From positions 186,001 through 250,000 of the forward strand of contig JBOGNO010000003.1 of assembly GCA_050747245.1 (NCBI GenBank): a stretch of DNA of 64,000 nucleotides. Direction: 5' to 3'. Below, in pieces: positions 8,216-17,082 of the stretch. Every line of letters begins with the position of its first letter. Within the stretch, counting starts at the first letter, position 1. Made by a program: the position numbers and the translations under genes. The notes under the pieces are model-generated. The model was not told the DNA's origin. It was given only the letters and a program-made list of their open reading frames with translations, and ran no database searches. The stretch is from JBOGNO01 sp050747245 (lineage in GTDB: Bacteria; Acidobacteriota; Terriglobia; Acidiferrales; UBA7541).

Positions 8216-9193
8216 CTAAGGCTTCTCCGGCTGCCCGGGCGAACGCGGCGCCGGTCCGGACGAACGGATCAGCGTGTAGGGCCGCGTTTTGATGGTCTCG
8301 GTAAATTCCTTCATGTTCTCGGTAATATGCCGCAGGTTGTCGAGAATTTCGTCAATGTTCGCGGAATTGTAATTGAGCGAACGATCCAATTGATCGGTGG
8401 CCGAAGAAGCCGATGCCAGAGTCTCCCGCGCTTTCTTGATGACTTCGCGAAGCTCGGGGCGGTTCTCCTGAAGAGTCTCATCCACGTGCGCCAGCGCGTC
8501 ATCGGCCTTCTTCATTGTCTTCTTGAAATCATCGAGCATCGGCCCGAGCTTCGCGCTCACGTCGTCCAGGTGACCCAGTGTCGAATGAATCTTCGGCCGG
8601 TCTTCTTCGAGCATCCGGCGGGTGTTGCTCAGCGTCGCGGAAAGGTTGGAGCGGTTCTGCGGCCCGAGCATGTCGTTCACCCGTGCGATCGTATCCTGCA
8701 GCTCGCTGACCCGGGCGTTGAGGTTTTTCAGCAGGCTTTGCAGTTGTGGGCTCAGATTGCTGATGTCCTCGGTGAGATCTCCGAAGCTTATGTATTCGTC
8801 GGAAGGAAGCACACTGCCCGATTGCGCGCGCGCTGCCGCCGCGCTGCCCGGTGTGATTTCCAGGTAGTTTTCGCCCAGGGGGCCCAAGCTGGTGATCTTC
8901 GCGACACTATCGGCCTTCACCGGCGTTTCCGGATTCACGTGCAAAGTGATTTCCATGTGCGTGGAGTCCTGCGGATCGCTGCGAACTTGCGCGACTCGCC
9001 CAACCGCAGGTCCTCCGGCATAGCGCACTGTCGCGCCCGGCCCGATTCCTCCGGCATTCTTGAAATAGGCGCGGTAAGTCACGTCGCCGCTATGAAACGC
9101 GCCAGAGAGGGCGAAAACAGTCCCGAGCAATATTGCCGCCGCGACCACCACGAAGACGCCCACCAGCGCTTGTTCCCGTTTGGCTTCCATCAT
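8216..9193 (-). CDS. MlaD-family MCE protein, periplasmic lipid-binding subunit
   Basis: 325 residues. One N-terminal membrane anchor (about 10-30, VGVFVVVAAAILLGTVFAL) is followed by an MCE domain (about 38-115, with YRAYFKNAGGIGPGATVRY and LGENYLEITPG), then a long helical, coiled-coil tail to about residue 300 rich in DD/KK heptads and a Pro-rich end. MCE proteins form hexameric rings or tubes that carry phospholipids across the periplasm. The long tail suggests a needle-like assembly, not the short ring of E. coli MlaD. Tandem ATGs at 9193 and 9190 share one AG-rich ribosome binding site. It lies between the ATPase and lipoprotein genes. Confidence 0.9.
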   Translation of the reverse strand: MMEAKREQALVGVFVVVAAAILLGTVFALSGAFHSGDVTYRAYFKNAGGIGPGATVRYAGGPAVGRVAQVRSDPQDSTHMEITLHVNPETPVKADSVAKITSLGPLGENYLEITPGSAAAARAQSGSVLPSDEYISFGDLTEDISNLSPQLQSLLKNLNARVSELQDTIARVNDMLGPQNRSNLSATLSNTRRMLEEDRPKIHSTLGHLDDVSAKLGPMLDDFKKTMKKADDALAHVDETLQENRPELREVIKKARETLASASSATDQLDRSLNYNSANIDEILDNLRHITENMKEFTETIKTRPYTLIRSSGPAPRSPGQPEKP

Positions 9194-9252
9194 CCACCTC
9201 TTCCATTCGCTACCGGGCGGGCGAGTATATCACGTCGGTCCGTGGCTTCCGT

Positions 9253-10089
9253 TCATCGCTTGATCGGGCACTTCTCGCCGGTCAAAACTTGCAGGTAATC
9301 GAGTTCCTCCGCCACTTCGGGCTCGGGCACGCGGTCGAAGAACTGGCGCACGCGAGGATGCTGGCTGGCACGCAATTCTTCTTTGCTCCCGATGGCGATG
9401 ATGTTCCCTTTGTCTACCAGCACCATGCGGTCGGCAATCAAGAATGCGCTGGCCATTTCGTGCGTCACCACGACCAACGTCATCTCGAAGGCTTTCTTGA
9501 GTTTCAAGATGAGTTCGTCGATGCCCGCCGCGATGATGGGATCGAGGCCCGCCGAAGGCTCATCGAAAAACAGAATTTCCGGATCCATCGCCAGAGCCCG
9601 CGCCACTGCGGCGCGCTTCTTCATTCCACCGCTCAATTGCGCCGGGAAATAATCTTCGTAGCCTCCCAGACCGACCTGGTCCAGCTTGAGACGCACCACA
9701 ATGTGGATCGTAGATTCTTCGAGCGGCGAGTGCTCGCGCAACGGCAGAGCGACGTTATCGCCAACGCTCATCGAGCCGAAAAGCGCGCCGCTTTGAAAGG
9801 AGATTCCGATTTTCTTGCGCAACTCATCGAGTTCCCGGGGCGTGGCCGCGGCCAGATTTTTTCCGCCCATCCAGATTTCACCGCCGCTCGGTTTCTCGAG
9901 CCCCACGAGGGTCCGCAGGAGCGTGCTCTTGCCAGAGCCGGATCCGCCCAGAATCACCATCGTTTCTCCGCGCATGATGTCGAAGCTGATTCCGTGAAGA
10001 ATCTCGCGCTCGCCATAGCTGACGCGAAGATTGCGAATGGAGATAGCGACCTCTGGCTTCGCCGGCTGCGCCGCCTTCGTTTCAGGCAT
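9253..10089 (-). CDS. MlaF-like ABC transporter ATP-binding protein
   Basis: 278 residues. Walker A is GGSGSGKST near residue 52, the signature is LSGGMKKR near 154, and Walker B is ILFFDEPSAGLDP near 175, followed by the switch histidine in VVTHEM. The signature GGMKKRAA and the permease partner are typical of Mla/Ttg2/MKL phospholipid transporters. It would energise lipid movement across the inner membrane with the MlaE-like permease. The gene starts 9 bases after the permease stop, with GAGG 8 bases before the ATG. Confidence 0.93.
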   Translation of the reverse strand: MPETKAAQPAKPEVAISIRNLRVSYGEREILHGISFDIMRGETMVILGGSGSGKSTLLRTLVGLEKPSGGEIWMGGKNLAAATPRELDELRKKIGISFQSGALFGSMSVGDNVALPLREHSPLEESTIHIVVRLKLDQVGLGGYEDYFPAQLSGGMKKRAAVARALAMDPEILFFDEPSAGLDPIIAAGIDELILKLKKAFEMTLVVVTHEMASAFLIADRMVLVDKGNIIAIGSKEELRASQHPRVRQFFDRVPEPEVAEELDYLQVLTGEKCPIKR

Positions 10090-10098
10090 CGGCCATCC

Positions 10099-10899
10099 TC
10101 ACTTTGAAGTGGACGTGAAATAAAACAGCATCGTGAAAATCAGGTCCACGACGATCACCAGGAAAATGGATTTCACCACCGCCGAAGTTGTCGAGCGGCC
10201 CACTTCCTCCGATCCCAGTCCCGTGGACAATCCTTCATGGCATCCCACCGCCGTGATCACCAGACCGAACATGACGCTCTTGATGAGTCCCGTGGTGATG
10301 TCGGAAAGGAGCAACGCATCCAGCGTGGCGTGAAAATAAGTGCCGAACGTGAATCCCGCGGCCGAAACACCGAAGAGCGATCCCCCCACGATGCCCATGA
10401 AGTCAGACCATGTGGTGAGACACGGAAGCATCAGAATCATGGCGAGAAATTTCGGCGCCACGAGAAACCGTACAGGATCGAGGGCCATGGTTTCCAGCGC
10501 GTCGATTTCCTCGTTCACGCGCATGGTTCCTAGTTCCGCGGCAAATGCAGAGCCCGACCGCCCGATTACTACGATGGCGGTCAGTAGCGGGCCCAATTCG
10601 CGAGTCATCGAAAGAGCCACGGCGCCGGCGACAAATTGCAACGCGCCGAACTTCTTCAATTCGTACGCGGATTGCAATGCCAGAATCCCGCCGATAAAGA
10701 AAGTAATCAGAGTGAGAATGGGCAGCGCTTCGACGCCCACGGCCATAGCCTGATGAACGGCCCGACCGAAGGACACTTTTTCGCCCCGGAAGGGAGCAAC
10801 AAAAATGGCGTGGGCCGCGCGTCCCGTAAGCACCGCGAGATTGCCGATGTAGGAAAAGACATCGAGAGTTCCGCGACCGATGGATTGCGTGGCGCCCAT
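10099..10899 (-). CDS. MlaE-family ABC transporter permease
   Basis: 266 residues with about five hydrophobic segments. The conserved family core is clear: ALPILTLITFFIGGILALQ, then ELGPLLTAIVVIGRSGSAFAAELGT in two parts (ELGPLLTAIVVIGRSG; SAFAAELGTMRVNEEIDAL), the coupling helix region that meets the ATPase, and GLIKSVMFGLVITAVGCHEG near the end. It belongs to the Mla/Ttg2/TGD1 inner-membrane phospholipid permeases. Its position second in the operon, after a STAS gene and before ATPase, MCE protein and lipoprotein, reproduces the mlaB/E/F/D gene set. The ribosome binding site before the ATG at 10899 is weak. Confidence 0.93.
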   Translation of the reverse strand: MGATQSIGRGTLDVFSYIGNLAVLTGRAAHAIFVAPFRGEKVSFGRAVHQAMAVGVEALPILTLITFFIGGILALQSAYELKKFGALQFVAGAVALSMTRELGPLLTAIVVIGRSGSAFAAELGTMRVNEEIDALETMALDPVRFLVAPKFLAMILMLPCLTTWSDFMGIVGGSLFGVSAAGFTFGTYFHATLDALLLSDITTGLIKSVMFGLVITAVGCHEGLSTGLGSEEVGRSTTSAVVKSIFLVIVVDLIFTMLFYFTSTSK

Positions 10900-10998
10900 G
10901 AAATGTAAAGAGAATCAAAAAATGGCGGAGGGAGACGGGACTCCGCCTCTTCCATGCTCCCGGAACCCGGTGAACCGCGAAGTAATCCCGCTCCGCCG

Positions 10999-11337
10999 CT
11001 ATGCGAGCGGTTGCAGGGCTTCTTCCTCGGATTCGTGCACTTCGAATAGTTTCAGCAGCCGCGTAAGCTCCAGCACCTGCCGCGCGATGGAGGAAAGGCC
11101 GTACAGCGCGAACCGGCTTTTCATGTCTCGCGACACTTTCAGCCCTTCCACCAGAGACGCAACGCCCGCGCTGTCAATGTACCTCACACCCTTCAGATTC
11201 ATAACCACGTGCGGCACGCGTTGCTCGCGCAACAGTCGCAGGATCACATGACGAACTTCCGGCGAATTGTAAAGCGTGATGTCCCCTTGCACATCCACAA
11301 TGGTCGCAGATCCAGATTGCCGCGTCGAAATATCCAT
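10999..11337 (-). CDS. STAS-domain protein, probable MlaB-like subunit
   Basis: 112 residues, one STAS domain: MDISTRQSGSATIVDVQGDI, VVMNLKGVRYIDSAGVASLV and a final helix. The DSAG serine equivalent is kept. Sequence alone fits either an anti-sigma factor antagonist or the MlaB subunit of lipid ABC transporters. Its place 99 bases ahead of the MlaE/F/D genes on the same strand favours the transporter role, in which STAS proteins stabilise the ATPase. This is inference from context. Confidence 0.85.
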   Translation of the reverse strand: MDISTRQSGSATIVDVQGDITLYNSPEVRHVILRLLREQRVPHVVMNLKGVRYIDSAGVASLVEGLKVSRDMKSRFALYGLSSIARQVLELTRLLKLFEVHESEEEALQPLA

Positions 11338-11502
11338 GGCCCAACTTCCCTCCCCGCCGTGTATGGAGTTGTGCCAGAGATTCGCCCGCGTTGCAACTGA
11401 TTTGAATCGGAGGCGGGCGCGATCTTCGGGCGGACAAGCCGGGGAAGCGCGGCGGAAAATAACGCGGCCATGCGCTCAATAGATTATTCCGAAAAGACGG
11501 GG

Positions 11503-12843
<1,341 letters not shown>

Positions 12844-13081
12844 CGCAAAGCCTTTTCCTGGCTCGCCCGGCTTGAGGAGCGAGCCCGACATTTAAAACGC
12901 AACTACAAACTGTACACCAGATATCCGATCCTGCGCGAGCAGGTTGCTGTGTGTCACTCAACGCGAGCGTCTGCAAAACATACCACCGCGTATGGCCCAT
13001 CGATAACTCCACCGGACGCCGACGAGAGCATGAGACTCTGCGGTGCATGGCGGCAAGCGCTGAAATTATTCGCCTCAAACT

Positions 13082-13540
13082 TCACCGTCGCGCCGTCATC
13101 GCTGCCAAAGTCGTGCGATGGCGATACTCGAAAAGCCTCTCAAGTTTCCGGCGCACGAACCCACCGCCTAAAATTTTCCCGACAAAGCCGAGAGGGAAAT
13201 CGTATTCGATGCGATCTTCGAGCCAGCAGGCGCGCGGCCCGTCGGGAATAAACAGATGAGTGTGCTGCCATTTCCGAAAGGGACCGGACAACTGCACGTC
13301 GCGGAATTGCCGTCCTTCGATATAACCAGAGTGCTCAAAGACCCAGCGAACGCGGAACGGACCGACGTGAACGAGCATCACACCGCGCGAGCCATCGTAC
13401 AAATTTGGCGCGCGCTCCAAAACTTCCACCGGCTCCCAGGGTGGGGTGAGGCGTTCGAGCGCGCCCGGCTGAGCATGCCAGCGAAAAAGTTCTTCGGCGG
13501 AAACCTGGATCCGGCTTCGCTTCGAAAAAGTTTCAGACAT
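13082..13540 (-). CDS. SRPBCC-fold ligand-binding protein
   Basis: 152 residues with the START/SRPBCC pattern: an opening strand (FSKRSRIQVSAEELFRWHA), the PGALERLTPPW helix turn, a beta sheet with WVFEHSGYIEGRQFRDVQL and FIPDGPRACWLEDRIEYDFP, and a long C-terminal helix ending in a YRHR-type stretch. Such domains bind hydrophobic ligands. Close relatives are often fused to, or found beside, NAD-dependent epimerases of the YfcH type; none is present here. Nothing in the neighbourhood suggests its ligand. Confidence 0.8.
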   Translation of the reverse strand: MSETFSKRSRIQVSAEELFRWHAQPGALERLTPPWEPVEVLERAPNLYDGSRGVMLVHVGPFRVRWVFEHSGYIEGRQFRDVQLSGPFRKWQHTHLFIPDGPRACWLEDRIEYDFPLGFVGKILGGGFVRRKLERLFEYRHRTTLAAMTARR

Positions 13541-14252
13541 ATTTCACGAATTCAATCCCGCCTTGCGCAAGGCCGGTGAGGGCGGCGGGTTCCAATACTC
13601 GTTTTGAGAATGACGTCCCGATACAAGGCATCGGCCCCGACGGACGACGCGGCGGTGCAGAGTGCGCGGATGAAAAGGCGCATTGGGGGGTTCCGGTACT
13701 GTGTTTTTAAATGACGGTTTTGTGGCGATTGATTTCTGACATTTTGCTGCCGGGGATTGGCCACAGAGATCACAGAGTCACGGAGATTTGGAGGCGGGCA
13801 AAACATGTGTTGTGTCTCGATTAGGATTTGCTCCGAGCGTTTGTTTTCATTGACTTAGCCCTGATCTTGTTTCTGGGTGTGTCTCGATTAGAAAATGTTG
13901 CCCCCAAAATGTCGGAATGGGGGAGTTGTCCCCCCCCTGACCCGCTAAATTGTTTTATTTCAATGGCGTAAGTAGAGCATAGGTTACGCATAAAGTCAAG
14001 TACCGGGACTAGGCATACTGACTGGCCGTGAGGCCGGCGCCACAAATACAAGAGCTCGCAGCTGCCGTTGTGGGATCAGTGTAAGGCTGCCTGCTCGGAT
14101 TTGGCGGCGCGGCGACGAATAGGGTGGGATGGGCTCAGCGGTACAAAAAAGAGACGAAGAGTTTGATTAGAGACTCCTGCCAGGAGACGGCGGGTCTGCG
14201 CGTTTGGTCAGCGAGGCCCTCAGAATGACTGGGTTCATTTGCGCCGATGGGC
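13541..14252. other. 712-base intergenic stretch with repeats and G/C runs
   Basis: No convincing gene. It holds a 14-base direct repeat TGTGTCTCGATTAG at 13811-13824 and 13878-13891, 67 bases apart; a run of C5 and G5 blocks from about 13900 to 13940 that can pair with one another; an AT-rich segment 13940-13975 unlike its surroundings; and a GGCC-GTGA-GGCC inverted motif near 14024. The composition resembles an interspersed non-coding repeat or gene remnant, not a simple promoter. Confidence 0.45.
13811..13891. repeat. Pair of 14-base direct repeats
   Basis: TGTGTCTCGATTAG occurs exactly at 13811-13824 and again at 13878-13891. The intervening 53 bases are AT-rich and contain no gene. Confidence 0.6.
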
Positions 14253-16682
14253 CTACTGTTCGCGGAGGAGTTGTGCCGGATCGAGGTGCAAGACTCGCCT
14301 CACAGGATTGGCAACAGCGAGCAAACCAGTGAGCAGCGTCGTAAAGACAACCGCGACGAGCACAAATGGATCGCGTGCCGATGCCTGGTAGACGATCGTC
14401 GAAAGCACGCGACTGGTGGCGACACCGAGGAGTATACCCACGGCGGACCCGCCGGCGAGCAGGATCAGCATGCGACCAAGCGCGGCCGAGAGAATCTGCT
14501 TGGCCCCAGCGCCGAGCGCCACGCGAATGCTGAGTTCGCGCAGCCGCTTGCTCACCGTGTACGAGGCGAGGCCGAACGTCCCGGTGAGAGAGAGCAGCAG
14601 GCCAAAAGCGCCGAACAGGCCGAGTGCGACCGTGGCCACCTGGGATGGAAAGAGCGACAGTGCCAGCTGGGTATTCCAATCGCTCGATTGCCGAACAGGT
14701 ACGGCGGGGTCAAGATCGCGGATCACGTTTCGAACGGTGGCCACCATATCACCAGTGTCGCGCCGAGTGCGGACGACAAGTGATGCTCGAATCGTTCCTT
14801 GCTGCGAAACCGGGAAGAACGCTACCTCTTGCGGATCTTCACTGAGCGAAAGATATTTTCCATCCGCCACGACGCCCACGATCTGGACCGGCACGCCGGA
14901 GCCATTCTTGAAATAGCGGCCGACGGCATCGCCGGACGGGAAGAGTTGGCGGGCGAACAACTGATTCACGACGGCAACAGGCGGCGTCTTCGCCGTGTCG
15001 GCAAAGCTTACATCGCGTCCCGCGAGCAGCAGTGTTCCCGCGGCGGCGAAATATCCAGGTGAAACGTTGTAATCATAGGCGTCGAAGGATTTGTTGGAAG
15101 GTCTGATATCGGTGGCTTGTTCAGAGAAGACAGGGGAACTGGGAGCATCGAGAGAGAGAGGCGTAGAATTCGCGTAGCCTGCTGCTTCCACTCCCGGGAG
15201 CTGCGAAACCCTTTCCAGCAGCCGGCGCTGGAACTGATCGGTAGCGGCGCTCGAATAGCCAGCCTCATTCAGATCGAATTTCGTCAGCACAACATTTTTC
15301 GGATTGAAACCCATGTCCATGGTGAGCGACTTTCCCAGGCCACGCAGGGAGACAAAGGCGGCCGTGACGGTGACACAGCAGAGGGCGATCTGTCCCGCCA
15401 GCAAGACATCGCGAAACGCCCAGCGGCGTTTGGCGGAGGATTGAATGGCTCCCCCTTTAATCGCGTCGTTAGGATCGGACTTGAAAATCTGCCGCAACGG
15501 CATCACTCCGAATAGAAAGCCGGCGAGCACGGAGATGAGGAACGCGATCAGGAGCAACGAAGGCTGCGGCATTACGAAGAACCTCATGGGATATTCGGTG
15601 GGTGGATGCCAACTAGCGAGGCCGGTGAGGGCCATCCACGCCAAGTCGCACGCGCACGCGCCCCCGAGGATCGAAATCACGAAAGCCTCAACAAGGACCT
15701 GACGGATGATGCGCCAGCGGCTCGACCCGATGGCCATGCGGACGGCAATCTCGCGCGCGCGGTCCGCCGTACGCGCGGCGAACAGGCTGCCGAGATTGGC
15801 GCAGGCGGCGAGGAGCACGATACCGGCAAGCACCATCACCCCAATCAGAAAACCGCGCGCCGGCGCGTCTAAGAAGTCGCCCATCAGGCCGGGACGAGTC
15901 AGCTTGAATCCCAATCCCTCTTCATCCTTCGGGTACTGCCGCCGGATGCGGGCAGCAATCGTGTTCAATTCAGCCTGCGCCTGGGACAGGGTAACGCCGT
16001 CCTTGATGCGCACGATCGAATAGACATTCCAATTGCCCCGCTGCTCAAGCCAGTCCACTCTCTCCAAAGATGCTTCATTCGCCAAGGGAACGAAAACGTC
16101 GGGCTGTATGAATTTTTCAGTCCCGTGGAAGTCTTTCGGGGTGACGCCAACGATGGTGTACGGCCGCTTGTTGATGCGGATGGTCTTTCCCACGATGTTG
16201 GGGTCCGCGCCAAAATCCGTATTCCATTCCGGCCAAGAAAGCACGGCAGCCTGTGAGGCTCCGGGATGATCGTCATCGGCGCGCTCGAGCAGACGCCCGA
16301 GGAATGGCTTGATGGCAACGGCCTCAAAGTATTGCCCGCTGACTTCGCATCCCCAAACAGGACGGGCGGCGCCGTTGGCATCCATGCCAAAATCTGTCAC
16401 GTCGTAAGCAGCAACAGCGGAAAACACCGTATTTTGATCGCGCACATCGCGCACTTCCGGATAGCCAAAAATCGGATAGGTTTGACTGGTGCGCGCGAGG
16501 GTCATCACCCGGTCTGGATGAGGCACGTCGAGGGGCCGCAGGATCAAGCCCTGCAGCACACCGAAGACGATGACGTTGGCGGTAATAGCCAGCGCCAAAG
16601 TAAGGATGGCAGTGGCAGCAAAGCCGGGAGAACGGCGCATCTGGCGAAGGGCAAATCGCAGATCCTGCAGCAAGTTGTTCAT
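14253..16682 (-). CDS. ADOP-type FtsX/MacB-like ABC permease
   Basis: 809 residues from the ATG at 16682, which has GGGAGG 7 bases upstream; the open frame reaches 16718 without a better start. The opening MNNLLQDLRFALRQMRRSPG is the signature leader of acidobacterial duplicated orphan permeases. One membrane segment follows at about 22-45, then a MacB periplasmic core domain to about 250, an FtsX domain with three segments, a second periplasmic core, and a second FtsX domain near the C-terminus. No ATPase gene is adjacent, as usual for this family. Role is unknown; probably export or envelope mechanotransmission. A kinase gene diverges from it across a 400-base region. Confidence 0.92.
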   Translation of the reverse strand: MNNLLQDLRFALRQMRRSPGFAATAILTLALAITANVIVFGVLQGLILRPLDVPHPDRVMTLARTSQTYPIFGYPEVRDVRDQNTVFSAVAAYDVTDFGMDANGAARPVWGCEVSGQYFEAVAIKPFLGRLLERADDDHPGASQAAVLSWPEWNTDFGADPNIVGKTIRINKRPYTIVGVTPKDFHGTEKFIQPDVFVPLANEASLERVDWLEQRGNWNVYSIVRIKDGVTLSQAQAELNTIAARIRRQYPKDEEGLGFKLTRPGLMGDFLDAPARGFLIGVMVLAGIVLLAACANLGSLFAARTADRAREIAVRMAIGSSRWRIIRQVLVEAFVISILGGACACDLAWMALTGLASWHPPTEYPMRFFVMPQPSLLLIAFLISVLAGFLFGVMPLRQIFKSDPNDAIKGGAIQSSAKRRWAFRDVLLAGQIALCCVTVTAAFVSLRGLGKSLTMDMGFNPKNVVLTKFDLNEAGYSSAATDQFQRRLLERVSQLPGVEAAGYANSTPLSLDAPSSPVFSEQATDIRPSNKSFDAYDYNVSPGYFAAAGTLLLAGRDVSFADTAKTPPVAVVNQLFARQLFPSGDAVGRYFKNGSGVPVQIVGVVADGKYLSLSEDPQEVAFFPVSQQGTIRASLVVRTRRDTGDMVATVRNVIRDLDPAVPVRQSSDWNTQLALSLFPSQVATVALGLFGAFGLLLSLTGTFGLASYTVSKRLRELSIRVALGAGAKQILSAALGRMLILLAGGSAVGILLGVATSRVLSTIVYQASARDPFVLVAVVFTTLLTGLLAVANPVRRVLHLDPAQLLREQ

Positions 16683-16858
16683 GATTTGCCTCCCGCGGGC
16701 GGCATAGCTATTACGCACACATACTTCGCATGCTTACATCGCGTGGAGGAGCAATTCCAAAGCCAGCCAAGCTGTGATGCAAGTTCATGAAAAAGAAGAA
16801 TATTGCTCAGATCAGGGCCGCTTTGCGAAAGTCGCGAGTGTCCGGTTTCACCTGAAGG

Positions 16859-16874
16859 TGTCCATTAATGGACA
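16859..16874. promoter_or_regulatory. Perfect 16-base palindrome, candidate operator
   Basis: TGTCCATTAATGGACA reads identically on both strands. It lies about 68 bases upstream of a TATAAT for the kinase and 176 bases from the permease start, a suitable place for a dimeric regulator controlling one or both genes. No regulator gene is adjacent. Confidence 0.45.
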
Positions 16875-16941
16875 GGCTTCCCCAAGGAGTTGCCGAAAGT
16901 GCGAAGAAGCCGGCAATGCGTTCGCGAAGACCAAGGAGGAG

Positions 16942-16947
16942 TATAAT
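16942..16947 (+). promoter_or_regulatory. Candidate -10 element for the kinase gene
   Basis: Perfect TATAAT, 135 bases before the kinase GTG; the corresponding -35 position is a poor match (TTCGCG). Confidence 0.3.
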
Positions 16948-17082
16948 CAACCCCACTAACTATCGAGAATCGGTCCGCGAGCGAAAGCATGCGCATGGAT
17001 GTGACCCCCGTATTCCGGAGAATCCGCAACCGGCAGGGCGGATGTCCCGTAGAGGAATGCGTTCGAGTGGTGGAGGCAGTCT

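Larger units (their letters stand above)
16683..17082. other. Divergent regulatory region (ADOP permease / Ser-Thr kinase)
   Basis: 400 non-coding bases between divergent starts. It contains the 16-base palindrome at 16859-16874 and a perfect TATAAT at 16942-16947 reading towards the kinase. The hexamer GTGTCC also recurs at 16838-16843 and 16858-16863, the second copy running into the palindrome. Confidence 0.5.

Noticed and set aside
13760..13790. Short imperfect CACAGAG-type direct repeats resembling part of a CRISPR or tandem array
   Set aside because: Only two or three imperfect units with no spacers of constant length and no cas genes.
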